A DNA stretch of 64,000 nucleotides from Barnesiella intestinihominis YIT 11860 (GCF_000296465.1 NZ_JH815204.1:906814-970813), one strand, 5' to 3'; counted from the first letter of the stretch, positions 25,883-35,343 are shown. Numbers and translations are program-made. The notes: generated by a model not told the origin, from the letters alone.

Positions 25883-27649
25883 TTAACTCCAACCGGGATT
25901 ATTGCTCGAAATAGCTTGGTTCGTGAGAACTTCGAGCGTAGGAATGGGGAAAAGCAGATGTTTCTCGGAACGGCTCTTCACGTTTCCGCACACGTCAGTT
26001 CCACCCAGTGCATTCATCGCTTGCAAATAAATACCCCAGCGAATCAAGTCCCAACGGCGATCGCCTTCCATGGCAAACTCCATGGAACGCTCTTCCAAGA
26101 TAGCCGAGCGCAAAGCCGATTTGGTCGAATAATTTTTGAGTTCGCGCGGCGTAGCATTACTTCTCTTACGCACGTCGTTGAGCAAACCGATAGCCTCGTC
26201 ATTCGGGCCTTTCAACTCGTTCGAAGCCTCTGCCATAATCAGAATAACATCGGCATAACGCAAGAACGGATAGTTGGCATCGGTACGTTGCAGGGTTTGA
26301 TCGGTCACTTGCTGACTGTATTTTGTCGTGAAAGCGAAGAACTGCTCCGAACCGCCCTCGTCGCAACGCCACCCGGCAGTCACCTCAGGATTGTCGAATG
26401 GAGATTCGAGATTTGTTACCATCTCTTGCCATTTACCGAAGTTGGGGAAGTAGGAACCGCCGCCCCAGCTGGTATCGGAGCCTTCGCGAATCCAGCAGTG
26501 CAGCACACCTTTGTCTACCCGGTAGTCGTCTTCTTCGAAGAGGAGGTACCAATGTTTGCTGTTACCCACTGTGAGGCTGTTTTCAATGTGCCCTTTTTCG
26601 TTTGTCATACCGCAATAGTGGTAGGTAAAGAGGGTTCCGTACAACTCGTCGCCCGACTTGGATTGCAGGCTGAATAGATGCTCGCTGCACGTTTTACCGC
26701 TGGGTGACCAAATCAGGTCATAGGATTCCAAGTTGTGCGTACCGTAAACGCCGTCTTTCACATCCTTGGCCACATCGTAGGCCAGTTGATAATACTCTTG
26801 CGAATTGAACGACTCGTAACCGGCCACTTGGTCTTTGGCGAAATCCATAGGAACCGGCTCGGTATACACTTTCGTGTTGGTCCCGTTGATGTTCTGCATC
26901 ACAAATTGCGGACCGGTTTTCACCGTTACGATTTCACCCTCAGGCATGGCAGCCGAAGCAATCGTAGCATATACCTTTGCCAACAGACCGGCAGCCGAAG
27001 CAGCACACACGCGACCGGCTTGGAAATTGGTGTCAGTGTTTTTATAAAGCATGTCTTTGGCATCGTCCAACAGCGGAATGATAGTTTGCGTATAGACATC
27101 TTTAATAGGTATACGAGGGCTATTCGTGTATTGTTGCGACTGGTTCACACTCACCGAATAAACGGGTATATCGCCATAGGCGCGCACCAGCATGAAATAG
27201 GCCCAAGCTTTCAAAAAATAGCACTCGCCCAGCACATTATCTCGGTGTCTGGCAGTGAGGTTCTTCATCTCATTGATTTGCTCGATGGCTTCGTTGGCCC
27301 GATTGATCACCGAGTACATACCCGTCCATACTACGTCACAATGGTTGTTCGAACCCTGAAAGTTACCGTTACCGAACTGGTCGAACTGCCAAGTAGCACC
27401 CGACACATTGTCGCAATCGTAGTCGAAAGGACGGGGCATATTCCCGTAACGGAACATGGAGGAGTGCAACGTTTCGTACACACCGGTCGTCCACATATCG
27501 GCTCCGTCGTCGGAATCGGGCACATCGTCGGGAGAGATAAAATCGTAGGGTTTTTCTTCGAGCATATCTTCGCACGAAGTGAAGACCGGCGCTGTCGCCA
27601 TCGCCAACCCCAACATGGTCACATATATCGATAATCTTTTCTTTTTCAT
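25883..27649 (-). CDS. SusD/RagB-family nutrient-binding outer-membrane lipoprotein
   Basis: A 588-residue surface lipoprotein (lipobox VFTSCEDM, Cys at about residue 26). Typical SusD features are the N-terminal SusD-like domain with TPR helices (GMYSVINRANEAIEQINEMK, ECYFLKAWAYFMLVRAYGDI) and the C-terminal RagB/SusD part (YPFLRYADVILIMAEASNEL, ALRSAILEERSMEFAMEGDR, RRWDLIRWG). It forms the lid of the SusC pore and binds the glycan. It lies 11 bases after SusC and 28 bases before the glycan-binding protein gene. Confidence 0.96.
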   Translation of the reverse strand: MKKKRLSIYVTMLGLAMATAPVFTSCEDMLEEKPYDFISPDDVPDSDDGADMWTTGVYETLHSSMFRYGNMPRPFDYDCDNVSGATWQFDQFGNGNFQGSNNHCDVVWTGMYSVINRANEAIEQINEMKNLTARHRDNVLGECYFLKAWAYFMLVRAYGDIPVYSVSVNQSQQYTNSPRIPIKDVYTQTIIPLLDDAKDMLYKNTDTNFQAGRVCAASAAGLLAKVYATIASAAMPEGEIVTVKTGPQFVMQNINGTNTKVYTEPVPMDFAKDQVAGYESFNSQEYYQLAYDVAKDVKDGVYGTHNLESYDLIWSPSGKTCSEHLFSLQSKSGDELYGTLFTYHYCGMTNEKGHIENSLTVGNSKHWYLLFEEDDYRVDKGVLHCWIREGSDTSWGGGSYFPNFGKWQEMVTNLESPFDNPEVTAGWRCDEGGSEQFFAFTTKYSQQVTDQTLQRTDANYPFLRYADVILIMAEASNELKGPNDEAIGLLNDVRKRSNATPRELKNYSTKSALRSAILEERSMEFAMEGDRRWDLIRWGIYLQAMNALGGTDVCGNVKSRSEKHLLFPIPTLEVLTNQAISSNNPGWS

Positions 27650-27660
27650 TGTCTTGCAAA

Positions 27661-30600
27661 TTATAACGTTACTTTTACACCTAAACTGAATGTCCGGCTT
27701 GCAGGATAAGAATAGATATCCACACCACGGCGGGAAGCATCCTGGCCAAACGTATTCACATCTGGATCATACCAACTGTAACCGGTAATCGTAAACACAT
27801 TGTTCACCGTACCGAATACTGTCAAATTCTCTATTCCTTTGCAAGGAGAACCGAAGTTATAAGCCAAGTTGATGGTTTTAAGTTTCAAATAAGAGCCATC
27901 TTCGACGTGACGATCCGAAATTCTCCATTCACGAGTCTGAGCCATCGTGGCACGAGGCCATTTAGCATTCTCGGTGTTATCAGGCGTCCAACGACTTTCA
28001 TACGCAAACTTGGGAATGTTGCTCACACTCTGCATGGAAATGTTGGTAAGGTTGGCATTGAAGATGTCGTTGCCATAAGTTCCCTGGAAGAACAAGCTCA
28101 GAGTCAAGTTTTTCCAACGGAAATTACCCGTAAGACCATACGTAAAATCGGGGTTAGTATCACCGATAATAGCACGATCCTCGGTCGTAAGTTTACCGTC
28201 ACCGTTTACATCGAGATATTTGATTTCACCCACCATACGTTGAGCCTCTACGTCAGAGACGTTAGCATAGAGAGGATCGGCGCGCACCTCGGCAAGATTA
28301 TCATAAAAGCCATCTTCTACATAACCCAATATTGCACCGATGGGCAATCCGTTACGTTGAATAAACACCTCTTTGGCACTATACCACAGATTGTTGGCAT
28401 ATTGGTCGGCGGTGAGACCACCGATGCGATTACGGTTGAACGCGATGTTGGCGTCGAAATCCAATCCCCAGTCTTTGGTATCTATGGCATAGAATTGACC
28501 GGTAAGTTCGATACCTTCGTTCGTCACATGGCCGAAGTTGGTCCACATATTGGAAAAACCAGTCGAGGAGGGAATCGACACGTATTGCAACAAATCTCTG
28601 GTCTTCTTATAGTAGTAGTTCACCGAGAGGGCGATACGGTTTTTCAAGAAACCGAAGTCCAAACCTACGTTATATTGGTCGGTAGTCTCCCATTTCAAAT
28701 CTTTATTCAACGGGCCTTTACTAGTATCTCCGGCGAAACCGCTGTCGGTAATACCTCCGAAAGGATAGTTTGCCGAACCCAACGAAACCATCGTCTGATA
28801 GCTATTGATACCCTGGTTACCGGTCTGCCCGTAACTGGCACGTAATTTCAAGTTGCTGAATATGTTCAAGTTTTTAATAAAATCTTCTTCCGAAAGCACC
28901 CAAGCGACAGCACCCGAAGCAAAGTTGGCAAATTTGTTTCCGGGAGCGAAGCGGCTCGAACCGTCCCGACGATACGAAGCAGTAAAGATGTAACGATCTT
29001 TCAACACATAGTTGGCACGACCCAGCAATGAAACCAATGTAGCCTCGCCACGATTACTGGTGGGAGCGTCGATGGTCAACGCTTGCGAAAGGTTGTAGTC
29101 TTCGGTAATGTCGGTAGGGAAATTTGAGGCGTTGATAGCCTTGCCACCCCAGTTGGTATTTTCATAAGTGAAACCGGCTACTACATTCAAGTGATGAATA
29201 TCGGCAAAAGTTTTGTCGAAGGTCAACACAGACTCGGCCGTTATATTTTGGTAGAAGTTATCACTCTTACCGGCACGACCGTTGTAGTTTTTACCTTCAC
29301 CTGTTTCACGGGGATAGTAGGTAGAACGCTCGTTGTCGGTATAGCTCATACCGAAGTTCTGACGGAAGCGCAACCAATCGGTAAATTTAATCTCCAAGAA
29401 AGCCGAGGTAAAGACATTGATCGATTTCAATTCGTCCTTAGCCGTATTTACATAGGTACGGGGGTTGGCCGACAGCCAGAAGTATTCATCGTCTTGTGTA
29501 TGGTCGCCCACATAAATCGTGGGAGGATACAACATGGCCGAACGAATGATACTGTAATCATAGGAATTAGATTTGGCAAAACGGGTATTCGACTTGGTAA
29601 AGTTGATATTCAAGCCGGTATTTAACCACGATTTTACTTGACTACCCACGTTGGCGCGCACAGCTAAACGGTCGTAACCCGAGTTGCGTATAATACCGGT
29701 TTGGTCGGTATAGTTACCCGAGAAAGCATAGTGCGATTTATCGTTACCACCCGATACGCTGATGTTGTACTCTTGGGTAAAGGCGTCTTGCAAGATTTCG
29801 TCCAACCAGTTAGTACCTTCGACCCACTCACGGTTTCCATACTCGTCCTCGTGCCAACCCGGATTCAAGAAGTCTTCGGGTGCGGGCTCATACGTACCCG
29901 ACTCAGGTATAATGTTGTTCTGCGGGTCACGACGATAATTCCAGTCACCCCGGTAAGGCAGGTAAGCATACGGAGTGTTGTCGTACAAAGCGTTGTTGAT
30001 CGTAGCTTCGTTCACGAAGTTGGCATACTCATAAGCATTGAGGCTCTCCACGATTTTCGAGATCTTCGAAAGACCGAAGTTCGCCGAGAATTCAACTTTG
30101 GCAGCTCCCGATTTACCTTTTTTCGTTGTAATCAAGACAACACCGTTGGCTCCACGAGAACCGTAGATAGCCGTTGCCGAAGCATCTTTAAGAACATCGA
30201 TCGACTCGATATCGTTGGGGTTAATCAACGACAACGGATTGGAAGTGGTGTTGTTGTTTTCGTTTGCGCCGCTCGTCGGTGCGCTACCCGCATCGAAAGG
30301 AATACCATCTACGATATACAATGGTTGTGAACTGGTCGAAAACGAGTTTGCACCACGAATGGTAATACTCATACCCGAACCGGGAGCACCATCGTTAGAA
30401 TTAACTTGCACACCAGCCAATTTTCCTTGTAGGGCTTGGCTGAAACTTGTCGGATTACCGATCATTAAATCCTCGCTTTTGATAGAAGCGACGGCTCCCG
30501 ACAAATCCTTCTTACGCATCGTACCATAACCGATGACAACAACCTCATCGAGCGATTTTGAATCCTCACTCAACTGCACGTCGATCTGTGTTTTATTGCC

Positions 30601-30897
30601 CACGGTTACGTCTTCCTTTGTATATCCGATAAATGAAAAACGTAACACCGATTTAGGACCTTTCACCACAATCGAATATTGTCCGTCTACATTGGTAATT
30701 GTTCCGTTACCTTTCGAATTCAACTCGGTAACATTAGCGCCGGGAATAGGTAAGCCCGAATCATCGGCTACTACTCCCTTCACCACTATGTCCGCCATAG
30801 CGGTCGTTGCCCAAAACACAGCCACTACAAACGACATAGCTCTGAGCATTTTACCCACCATTTGAGAACGTGGGAAAGAAAACAGGTTTCTTTTCAT
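27661..30897 (-). CDS. SusC/RagA-family TonB-dependent outer-membrane receptor
   Basis: A 1078-residue glycan importer. I use the ATG at 30897 (MKRNLFSFPRSQMVGKM plus hydrophobic signal ending TTAMA). A longer frame from 31038 would run into the upstream GH5 gene and lacks a signal sequence. Domains are a CarboxypepD_reg-like domain (about 45-115, VVKGVVADDSGLPIPGANV), the TonB plug (EVVVIGYGTMRKKDLSGAVA, SQALQGKLAGVQV, ITIRGANSFSTSSQPLYIVD, DIESIDVLKDASATAIYGSR) and a 22-strand barrel ending in SRTFSLGVKVTL. It pairs with the SusD 11 bases downstream and is energised by TonB-ExbBD. It lies 37 bases downstream of the GH5 endoglucanase-like gene that heads the operon. Confidence 0.96.
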   Translation of the reverse strand: MKRNLFSFPRSQMVGKMLRAMSFVVAVFWATTAMADIVVKGVVADDSGLPIPGANVTELNSKGNGTITNVDGQYSIVVKGPKSVLRFSFIGYTKEDVTVGNKTQIDVQLSEDSKSLDEVVVIGYGTMRKKDLSGAVASIKSEDLMIGNPTSFSQALQGKLAGVQVNSNDGAPGSGMSITIRGANSFSTSSQPLYIVDGIPFDAGSAPTSGANENNNTTSNPLSLINPNDIESIDVLKDASATAIYGSRGANGVVLITTKKGKSGAAKVEFSANFGLSKISKIVESLNAYEYANFVNEATINNALYDNTPYAYLPYRGDWNYRRDPQNNIIPESGTYEPAPEDFLNPGWHEDEYGNREWVEGTNWLDEILQDAFTQEYNISVSGGNDKSHYAFSGNYTDQTGIIRNSGYDRLAVRANVGSQVKSWLNTGLNINFTKSNTRFAKSNSYDYSIIRSAMLYPPTIYVGDHTQDDEYFWLSANPRTYVNTAKDELKSINVFTSAFLEIKFTDWLRFRQNFGMSYTDNERSTYYPRETGEGKNYNGRAGKSDNFYQNITAESVLTFDKTFADIHHLNVVAGFTYENTNWGGKAINASNFPTDITEDYNLSQALTIDAPTSNRGEATLVSLLGRANYVLKDRYIFTASYRRDGSSRFAPGNKFANFASGAVAWVLSEEDFIKNLNIFSNLKLRASYGQTGNQGINSYQTMVSLGSANYPFGGITDSGFAGDTSKGPLNKDLKWETTDQYNVGLDFGFLKNRIALSVNYYYKKTRDLLQYVSIPSSTGFSNMWTNFGHVTNEGIELTGQFYAIDTKDWGLDFDANIAFNRNRIGGLTADQYANNLWYSAKEVFIQRNGLPIGAILGYVEDGFYDNLAEVRADPLYANVSDVEAQRMVGEIKYLDVNGDGKLTTEDRAIIGDTNPDFTYGLTGNFRWKNLTLSLFFQGTYGNDIFNANLTNISMQSVSNIPKFAYESRWTPDNTENAKWPRATMAQTREWRISDRHVEDGSYLKLKTINLAYNFGSPCKGIENLTVFGTVNNVFTITGYSWYDPDVNTFGQDASRRGVDIYSYPASRTFSLGVKVTL

Positions 30898-30934
30898 TTG
30901 TAATAAATTTAAAATTAACAATCTTATTTTGATA

Positions 30935-31930
30935 TTATTTCTTCTCTTTCTTTGTGCGATATACAGCCTCGTTATATTGCCGTATAAACTTGCGACTTTG
31001 GCGACCGGCCGGCTTAATGAGAGATTCGTCCCAACCACCGTTTTTGTCGGCTCTCGGTAACAACATCGAACAAGTCTCGTTTTTGTCCGAAATTGACCAA
31101 TTCACCCAACTGATTTTATGAGCTTCCATCCACTCTACCCAGCGAGTCCACTCTTCAATGTCCAATGGACCGTCACCTGTACATTCCATACCGGCACATT
31201 CCGATACGAAAATAGGGATCCCCTGCTCCCAAGCAGCAGTAGCTCTATCTCTCAATTCCTGTTTATGGGTAGCCGCATAAAAATGGAGCGTATACATTAT
31301 ATTATTGAAACCCTGCAAAGGGTCGGCTGCAACCAAATGTAAATCTTGATCCCAATGCGGACTTCCTACCAATATTATATTATCGGGGTCATATTTCCTT
31401 ATTTCGGTGATAATGTCGGTAGCATACTCTTTCACGCTCTCCCAAGTATCTTCCATAGGTTCGTTGTAAATCTCATAAATCACATGAGGATACTTTCCGT
31501 ACTTCTGAGCCATCATCGAAAAGAAAGCCTTTGCCTCTTCTTTCTGAGGATAATAAGTATGCCAATCTATGATTACATACACATTATTTTTAATCGCAGC
31601 CTTTACAACCGCATTTATACAATTAAGAGCGTGTTCGGGGTTCTCTATATAATTATCTTCTATGCAAGTTCCCATCGCAGCACGCAATACAGTGCATTTC
31701 CAATCTTCTTTCAGCCACTTTACCGACTTTTTATTATAAAATCGAGGCCACAAATTGTGCCAACCATAACTAACGCCACGCAATACGACAGGCTCTCCCT
31801 GCTCACTGCAAAGTTGATTTCCATTTACTTGAAGCTGACCGTATAATTTTACCGGATCAGCCGCCATAGCAGATGATATAACACCGAATAATAACGAAAT
31901 AATGAATAGCTGTTTTTTAAGCATAACCAT
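30935..31930 (-). CDS. GH5 endoglucanase-like enzyme (subfamily 2 type), first gene of the PUL operon
   Basis: A 331-residue secreted enzyme (signal peptide ending SSAMA). It is a single GH5 barrel close in layout to bacterial subfamily 2 endo-beta-1,4-glucanases: YGQLQVNGNQLCSEQGEPVV, LRGVSYGWHNLWPRFYN, VYVIIDWHTYYP, the acid/base Glu in VIYEIYNEPME (about residue 159), MYTLHFYAATHKQELR, the nucleophile Glu in IFVSECAGMECTGDG, and WVNWSISDKNETCSML near the end. The start could be Met1 (31930) or Met3 (31924). It probably cleaves beta-1,4-glucosidic bonds of the backbone. It begins the operon that continues with SusC. Confidence 0.9.
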   Translation of the reverse strand: MVMLKKQLFIISLLFGVISSAMAADPVKLYGQLQVNGNQLCSEQGEPVVLRGVSYGWHNLWPRFYNKKSVKWLKEDWKCTVLRAAMGTCIEDNYIENPEHALNCINAVVKAAIKNNVYVIIDWHTYYPQKEEAKAFFSMMAQKYGKYPHVIYEIYNEPMEDTWESVKEYATDIITEIRKYDPDNIILVGSPHWDQDLHLVAADPLQGFNNIMYTLHFYAATHKQELRDRATAAWEQGIPIFVSECAGMECTGDGPLDIEEWTRWVEWMEAHKISWVNWSISDKNETCSMLLPRADKNGGWDESLIKPAGRQSRKFIRQYNEAVYRTKKEKK

Positions 31931-31973
31931 GATATTAAATTTACGTTACAAAATAATAGTAAAAAAATAGCGC

Positions 31974-32010
31974 AAAAAAGTACTTTATTATCCGATAATG
32001 ATACTTTTTT
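31974..32010. promoter_or_regulatory. 37-base interrupted inverted repeat upstream of the PUL operon
   Basis: Outer arms AAAAAAGTA (31974-31982) and TACTTTTTT (32002-32010) enclose inner arms ATTATC (31987-31992) and GATAAT (31994-31999). It lies 44-80 bases before the ATG of the first operon gene. It could be an operator for an unlinked regulator, or a T-tailed, AT-rich terminator for the small gene at 32181-32417. The rest of the 31931-32180 gap shows no gene. Confidence 0.4.
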
Positions 32011-32180
32011 ACCTCAAATGTGATTTTTCAATAAAGGAGAAGCGAATCAAGAAATCTGCAATTGATCTAAGCACCTGTTTATCAACAAAAACTATAATAG
32101 ACGACCGCCCCGATAAAATGTTTTATATAAAAAGCATTCAAGATTTATTTAAAATTTTTCGAACGGTATTCAAAAGCCAT

Positions 32181-32417
32181 TTATTCATCATGATCATCTA
32201 AACTATCCCAAATAGAGTCCTGTTGTTCTATATATTCTTCATAGTAATAAGCGAACCCCTTTCTTTCTGGAATACCCAACGTATCGCACCATTCTTTATA
32301 ATCGGCCTCCAATTGCTTATCCTCCGCCATCATCGACCGGAATATATCTTCCGATAGATCGAGGGTCCGATACTGTTTAATAATATCATCAAATGTTATG
32401 GTAATATCATTACTCAT
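32181..32417 (-). CDS. Small acidic hypothetical protein
   Basis: A 78-residue protein of unknown function, soluble and acidic, with no signal peptide or membrane segment (MSNDITITFDDIIKQYRTLD at the start, QQDSIWDSLDDHDE at the end). I do not recognise a domain. The frame is isolated on the minus strand. A TATATTTG sequence (32464-32457, minus strand), matching the Bacteroidota -7 element, lies 39 bases before the ATG, which supports a real gene. Confidence 0.6.
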   Translation of the reverse strand: MSNDITITFDDIIKQYRTLDLSEDIFRSMMAEDKQLEADYKEWCDTLGIPERKGFAYYYEEYIEQQDSIWDSLDDHDE

Positions 32418-32708
32418 GGCTTTTTCTATTTATCAATTAATATATCTTCGTATTTACAAATATAACTATTCTTTCATAAAAAAAGTTCTACAAAAAACAA
32501 AAATGTAAAATTAATCACTCCCCGGAATGCAGCCATTACAATATATAAACGCAAACCGATAAGAAAAATTATTCCCTTTACCAAGAAAAAAGTAGAACTT
32601 TCGATTAAAAAGTTCAAAATTTCCCGAATATAGGAATCGTTACTTCATAAAAGAATGATTATCTTTGTTTCAGAAGCAAAAGAGCAGCGCACCGCACAAT
32701 CAAATAAA

Positions 32709-32739
32709 TTTGTTTCTGCCTTCTTTTGCGCTATCTTTG
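32709..32739 (+). promoter_or_regulatory. Bacteroides-type promoter of the DUF2148 gene
   Basis: TTTG at 32709-32712, 19 bases, then TATCTTTG at 32732-32739, matching the Bacteroidota -33/-7 consensus. Transcription would start near 32746. This excludes the in-frame ATG at 32726 and fixes the start codon at 32762. A second -7 match (TATCTTTG, 32660-32667) lacks a -33 box. The rest of the 32418-32761 gap is AT-rich and shows no gene. Confidence 0.7.
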
Positions 32740-32761
32740 CATAAAATGCGAAAATACGAAC

Positions 32762-33301
32762 ATGATTTACAACGAACGGAACATTCGAAAAGAGATTGTG
32801 CTGGAAGCCGCTAAACAAATCATGATGGCGGCCCGCACAGCACCCAAAGGTAAAGGAGTGGATATTATCGAAATAATTACACTCTCGCACGATAGCCTTC
32901 CGACTCTATCGGAAAATATGCGCAGCGAAGGGAAAAAACGCGGCATGATGTTTTTTCTGCGCGATGCCGATAATATAGAACAAGCCGACGCAGTTATCCT
33001 CATCGGAACCCGCCGACACCCCTTAGGTTTGAATTGCGCATACTGTGGAGCGAAAACGTGTGGTGAAAATCCTGAAAGCAATCCTTGTGCGATTAACTCT
33101 ATCGATGTGGGAATCGCTATCGGATCGGCTTGTTCGAAAGCTGCCGACCTCCGTATCGACACCCGGGTGATGTTCTCGGCAGGCACAACCGCACAATCTA
33201 TGAATCTCCTGCCCGGCTGTAACCAAATCATCGCTTTGGCATTGAGCGTATCGTCCAAGAACCCTTTTTTCGACCGTAAATTTCAAGCTCCGAAACAATG
33301 A
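32762..33301 (+). CDS. DUF2148 ferredoxin-domain protein
   Basis: A 179-residue cytoplasmic protein. It begins MIYNERNIRKEIVLEAAKQI, the usual start of this family, just after the promoter. A central MMAARTAPKGKGVDIIEI block is followed by a Cys cluster (NCAYCGAKTCGENPESNPC, about residues 91-109) with further Cys in GSACSKAADL and LLPGCNQI, consistent with the annotated ferredoxin-like domain. Biochemical role is unknown. Its stop overlaps the aguA start (ATGA), so it is translationally linked to the putrescine genes. Confidence 0.88.
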   Translation: MIYNERNIRKEIVLEAAKQIMMAARTAPKGKGVDIIEIITLSHDSLPTLSENMRSEGKKRGMMFFLRDADNIEQADAVILIGTRRHPLGLNCAYCGAKTCGENPESNPCAINSIDVGIAIGSACSKAADLRIDTRVMFSAGTTAQSMNLLPGCNQIIALALSVSSKNPFFDRKFQAPKQ

Positions 33302-34329
33302 CCCCTAACATTTCCTTTCCGGCAGAATGGTATCCCCAATCGGGCATACAGCTCACTTGGCCTCACCCAAACACCGATTGGGCCTACATGCTCGACGAAG
33401 TTACCGACTGTTATAAAAAGTTGGCAAGCGAAATTTTCCAAAGGGAAAAGCTCATCATCGTCACCCCCTGCCCCGACGAAGTTAAAAAACAATTACAGGA
33501 TACGATCGACATCGAATCCGTCCGATTCATAGAATGTCTCACCAACGATACATGGGCACGAGATCACGGCGGTATCACGGTATTCAGAAACGGAGTTCCC
33601 GTTATATACGACTTCAAATTCAACGGCTGGGGACTCAAATTCGCAGCTAATTACGACAACCTCATCACTTCGACTTTATATAACGAAAACGTTTTTAACG
33701 CCCTATACGAAAATAAGCTCAATTTCGTACTGGAAGGGGGAGCCCTCGAAAGCGACGGAGCCGGAACCTTGCTCACCACGAGCGAATGCCTGCTATCTCC
33801 CAACCGAAATGGGGAATGGACACGATCCGTTATCGAAGAATACCTCAAACGGACATTCGGGCTGCAACGCATACTATGGCTCGACCACGGCTATCTCGCC
33901 GGAGACGACACCGATAGCCACATCGACACACTGGCCCGATTTGCAGACGAAGATACGATCGTTTACGTACAATGCTCCGATTCGAAAGACGAGCACTACG
34001 AAGCATTGCGTAAAATGGAAGCACAACTTCAAACCTTCACAACGATCGGCGGGAAACCGTATAATCTGCTTCCCCTACCCATGCCCGAAGCCGTTTACGA
34101 TGAAAACGGAGAGCGTTTACCGGCAACTTATGCCAACTTTCTCATCTTGAACGACGCAATCCTGTACCCCACTTATCGACAACCTTTGAACGATAAGAAA
34201 GCATTTGAAATACTTCGACAAGCGTTCCCGAATCGGGAAGTCGTAGGAATAGACTGTTCACCGCTCATTCGACAACATGGTTCGTTACATTGCGTAACCA
34301 TGCAATATCCTCGAAATGTATTACGATAA
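33298..34329 (+). CDS. aguA: Agmatine deiminase
   Basis: A 343-residue enzyme of the Porphyromonas-type arginine deiminase/agmatine deiminase family. It hydrolyses agmatine to N-carbamoylputrescine and ammonia in polyamine synthesis. Visible motifs are WPHPNTDWAYM, NDTWARDHGGITV with substrate-binding Asp, LEGGALESDGAG, the catalytic His in DDTDSHIDTLARF, and the nucleophile Cys332 in HGSLHCVTMQYPR. No signal peptide, so cytoplasmic agmatine rather than protein arginine is the likely substrate. It overlaps the DUF2148 gene by 4 bases and is followed after 12 bases by aguB, which confirms the pathway. Confidence 0.93.
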   Translation: MTPNISFPAEWYPQSGIQLTWPHPNTDWAYMLDEVTDCYKKLASEIFQREKLIIVTPCPDEVKKQLQDTIDIESVRFIECLTNDTWARDHGGITVFRNGVPVIYDFKFNGWGLKFAANYDNLITSTLYNENVFNALYENKLNFVLEGGALESDGAGTLLTTSECLLSPNRNGEWTRSVIEEYLKRTFGLQRILWLDHGYLAGDDTDSHIDTLARFADEDTIVYVQCSDSKDEHYEALRKMEAQLQTFTTIGGKPYNLLPLPMPEAVYDENGERLPATYANFLILNDAILYPTYRQPLNDKKAFEILRQAFPNREVVGIDCSPLIRQHGSLHCVTMQYPRNVLR

Positions 34330-34341
34330 ATATATCCTGTC

Positions 34342-35232
34342 ATGACCGAAAAGAAAATCACTGTCGGAATTATCCAACAACAAAATACCGGCGACATCGC
34401 CGACAACAAAAAAAGACTGAAACAACATATCGAACAATGCGCTGCAAAAGGTGCACAGCTCGTAGTCCTGCAAGAACTACATAACAGCCTCTATTTCTGT
34501 CAAACAGAATCGACCGATAGCTTCGATTTGGCAGAATCCATACCGGGAGAATCGACCGAATTTTACAGTCGTATCGCCGGTGAGCTGCACATCGTCTTGG
34601 TAACCTCTCTTTTCGAACGACGCGCAGCCGGATTGTACCACAACACAGCAGTCGTGTTCGACACCGATGGTTCTATCGCCGGAAAGTATCGTAAAATGCA
34701 CATACCGGACGACCCTGCCTATTACGAAAAATTCTATTTCACCCCCGGCGATTTGGGATTCACCCCCATAAAAACCTCCATCGGTACACTGGGGGTATTG
34801 GTATGTTGGGATCAATGGTATCCCGAAGCAGCCCGCCTCATGGCACTGCAAAGAGCCGACATGCTCATCTACCCTACGGCCATCGGCTGGGAAAGCTCCG
34901 ACACCCCCCAAGAACAAAAGCGACAACAAGACGCGTGGATTATTTCCCAACGAGGACACGCCGTCGCCAACGGACTACCTGTTGTAGCTGTCAACCGTGT
35001 GGGACATGAACCCGATCCCTCTGGACAAACCAACGGCATACAATTCTGGGGACACAGCTTCGTCTGCGGTCCGCAAGGTGAAATACTGGCCGCCGCTCCC
35101 GACGACAGCGAATGGTGTGAAGTCGTAGAAATAGATTTAACCCGCTCCGAAAACGTTCGGCGCTGGTGGCCGTTCTTGCGAGACCGCCGTATCGACTCGT
35201 ACAACGATATATTGCGAAGATTCATCGATTAA
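34342..35232 (+). CDS. aguB: N-carbamoylputrescine amidase
   Basis: A 296-residue nitrilase-superfamily amidase that converts N-carbamoylputrescine to putrescine, CO2 and ammonia. The Glu-Lys-Cys triad is visible: Glu in VVLQELHNSLYFC, Lys in GKYRKMHIPDDP, and Cys155 in GVLVCWDQWYPEAARLMAL. Length and the conserved YEKFYFTPGD block are typical for AguB. It lies 12 bases after aguA. Confidence 0.94.
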   Translation: MTEKKITVGIIQQQNTGDIADNKKRLKQHIEQCAAKGAQLVVLQELHNSLYFCQTESTDSFDLAESIPGESTEFYSRIAGELHIVLVTSLFERRAAGLYHNTAVVFDTDGSIAGKYRKMHIPDDPAYYEKFYFTPGDLGFTPIKTSIGTLGVLVCWDQWYPEAARLMALQRADMLIYPTAIGWESSDTPQEQKRQQDAWIISQRGHAVANGLPVVAVNRVGHEPDPSGQTNGIQFWGHSFVCGPQGEILAAAPDDSEWCEVVEIDLTRSENVRRWWPFLRDRRIDSYNDILRRFID

Positions 35233-35343
35233 CCGTATCTCGAAAAACAAAAGCACGGAACCTCTTCACCCGATTCCCCGATGTACCGAACCGAACCTTC
35301 GTTATAAAATAATAAAAAAGGACATAAATCTCCGCAAAACAGC

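Noticed and set aside
23499..27634. Long plus-strand frames (up to 365 codons) opposite GH5, the glycan-binding protein and SusD
   Set aside because: They are antisense shadows caused by codon bias in the real genes, and the translations resemble no known domain.
30898..31038. N-terminal extension of the SusC frame to 31038
   Set aside because: It overlaps the end of the GH5 gene and lacks a signal peptide. The ATG at 30897 is directly followed by a proper signal sequence.
32726..32761. Upstream ATG at 32726 as start of the DUF2148 gene
   Set aside because: It lies before the -7 promoter element at 32732-32739 and would not be in the transcript.
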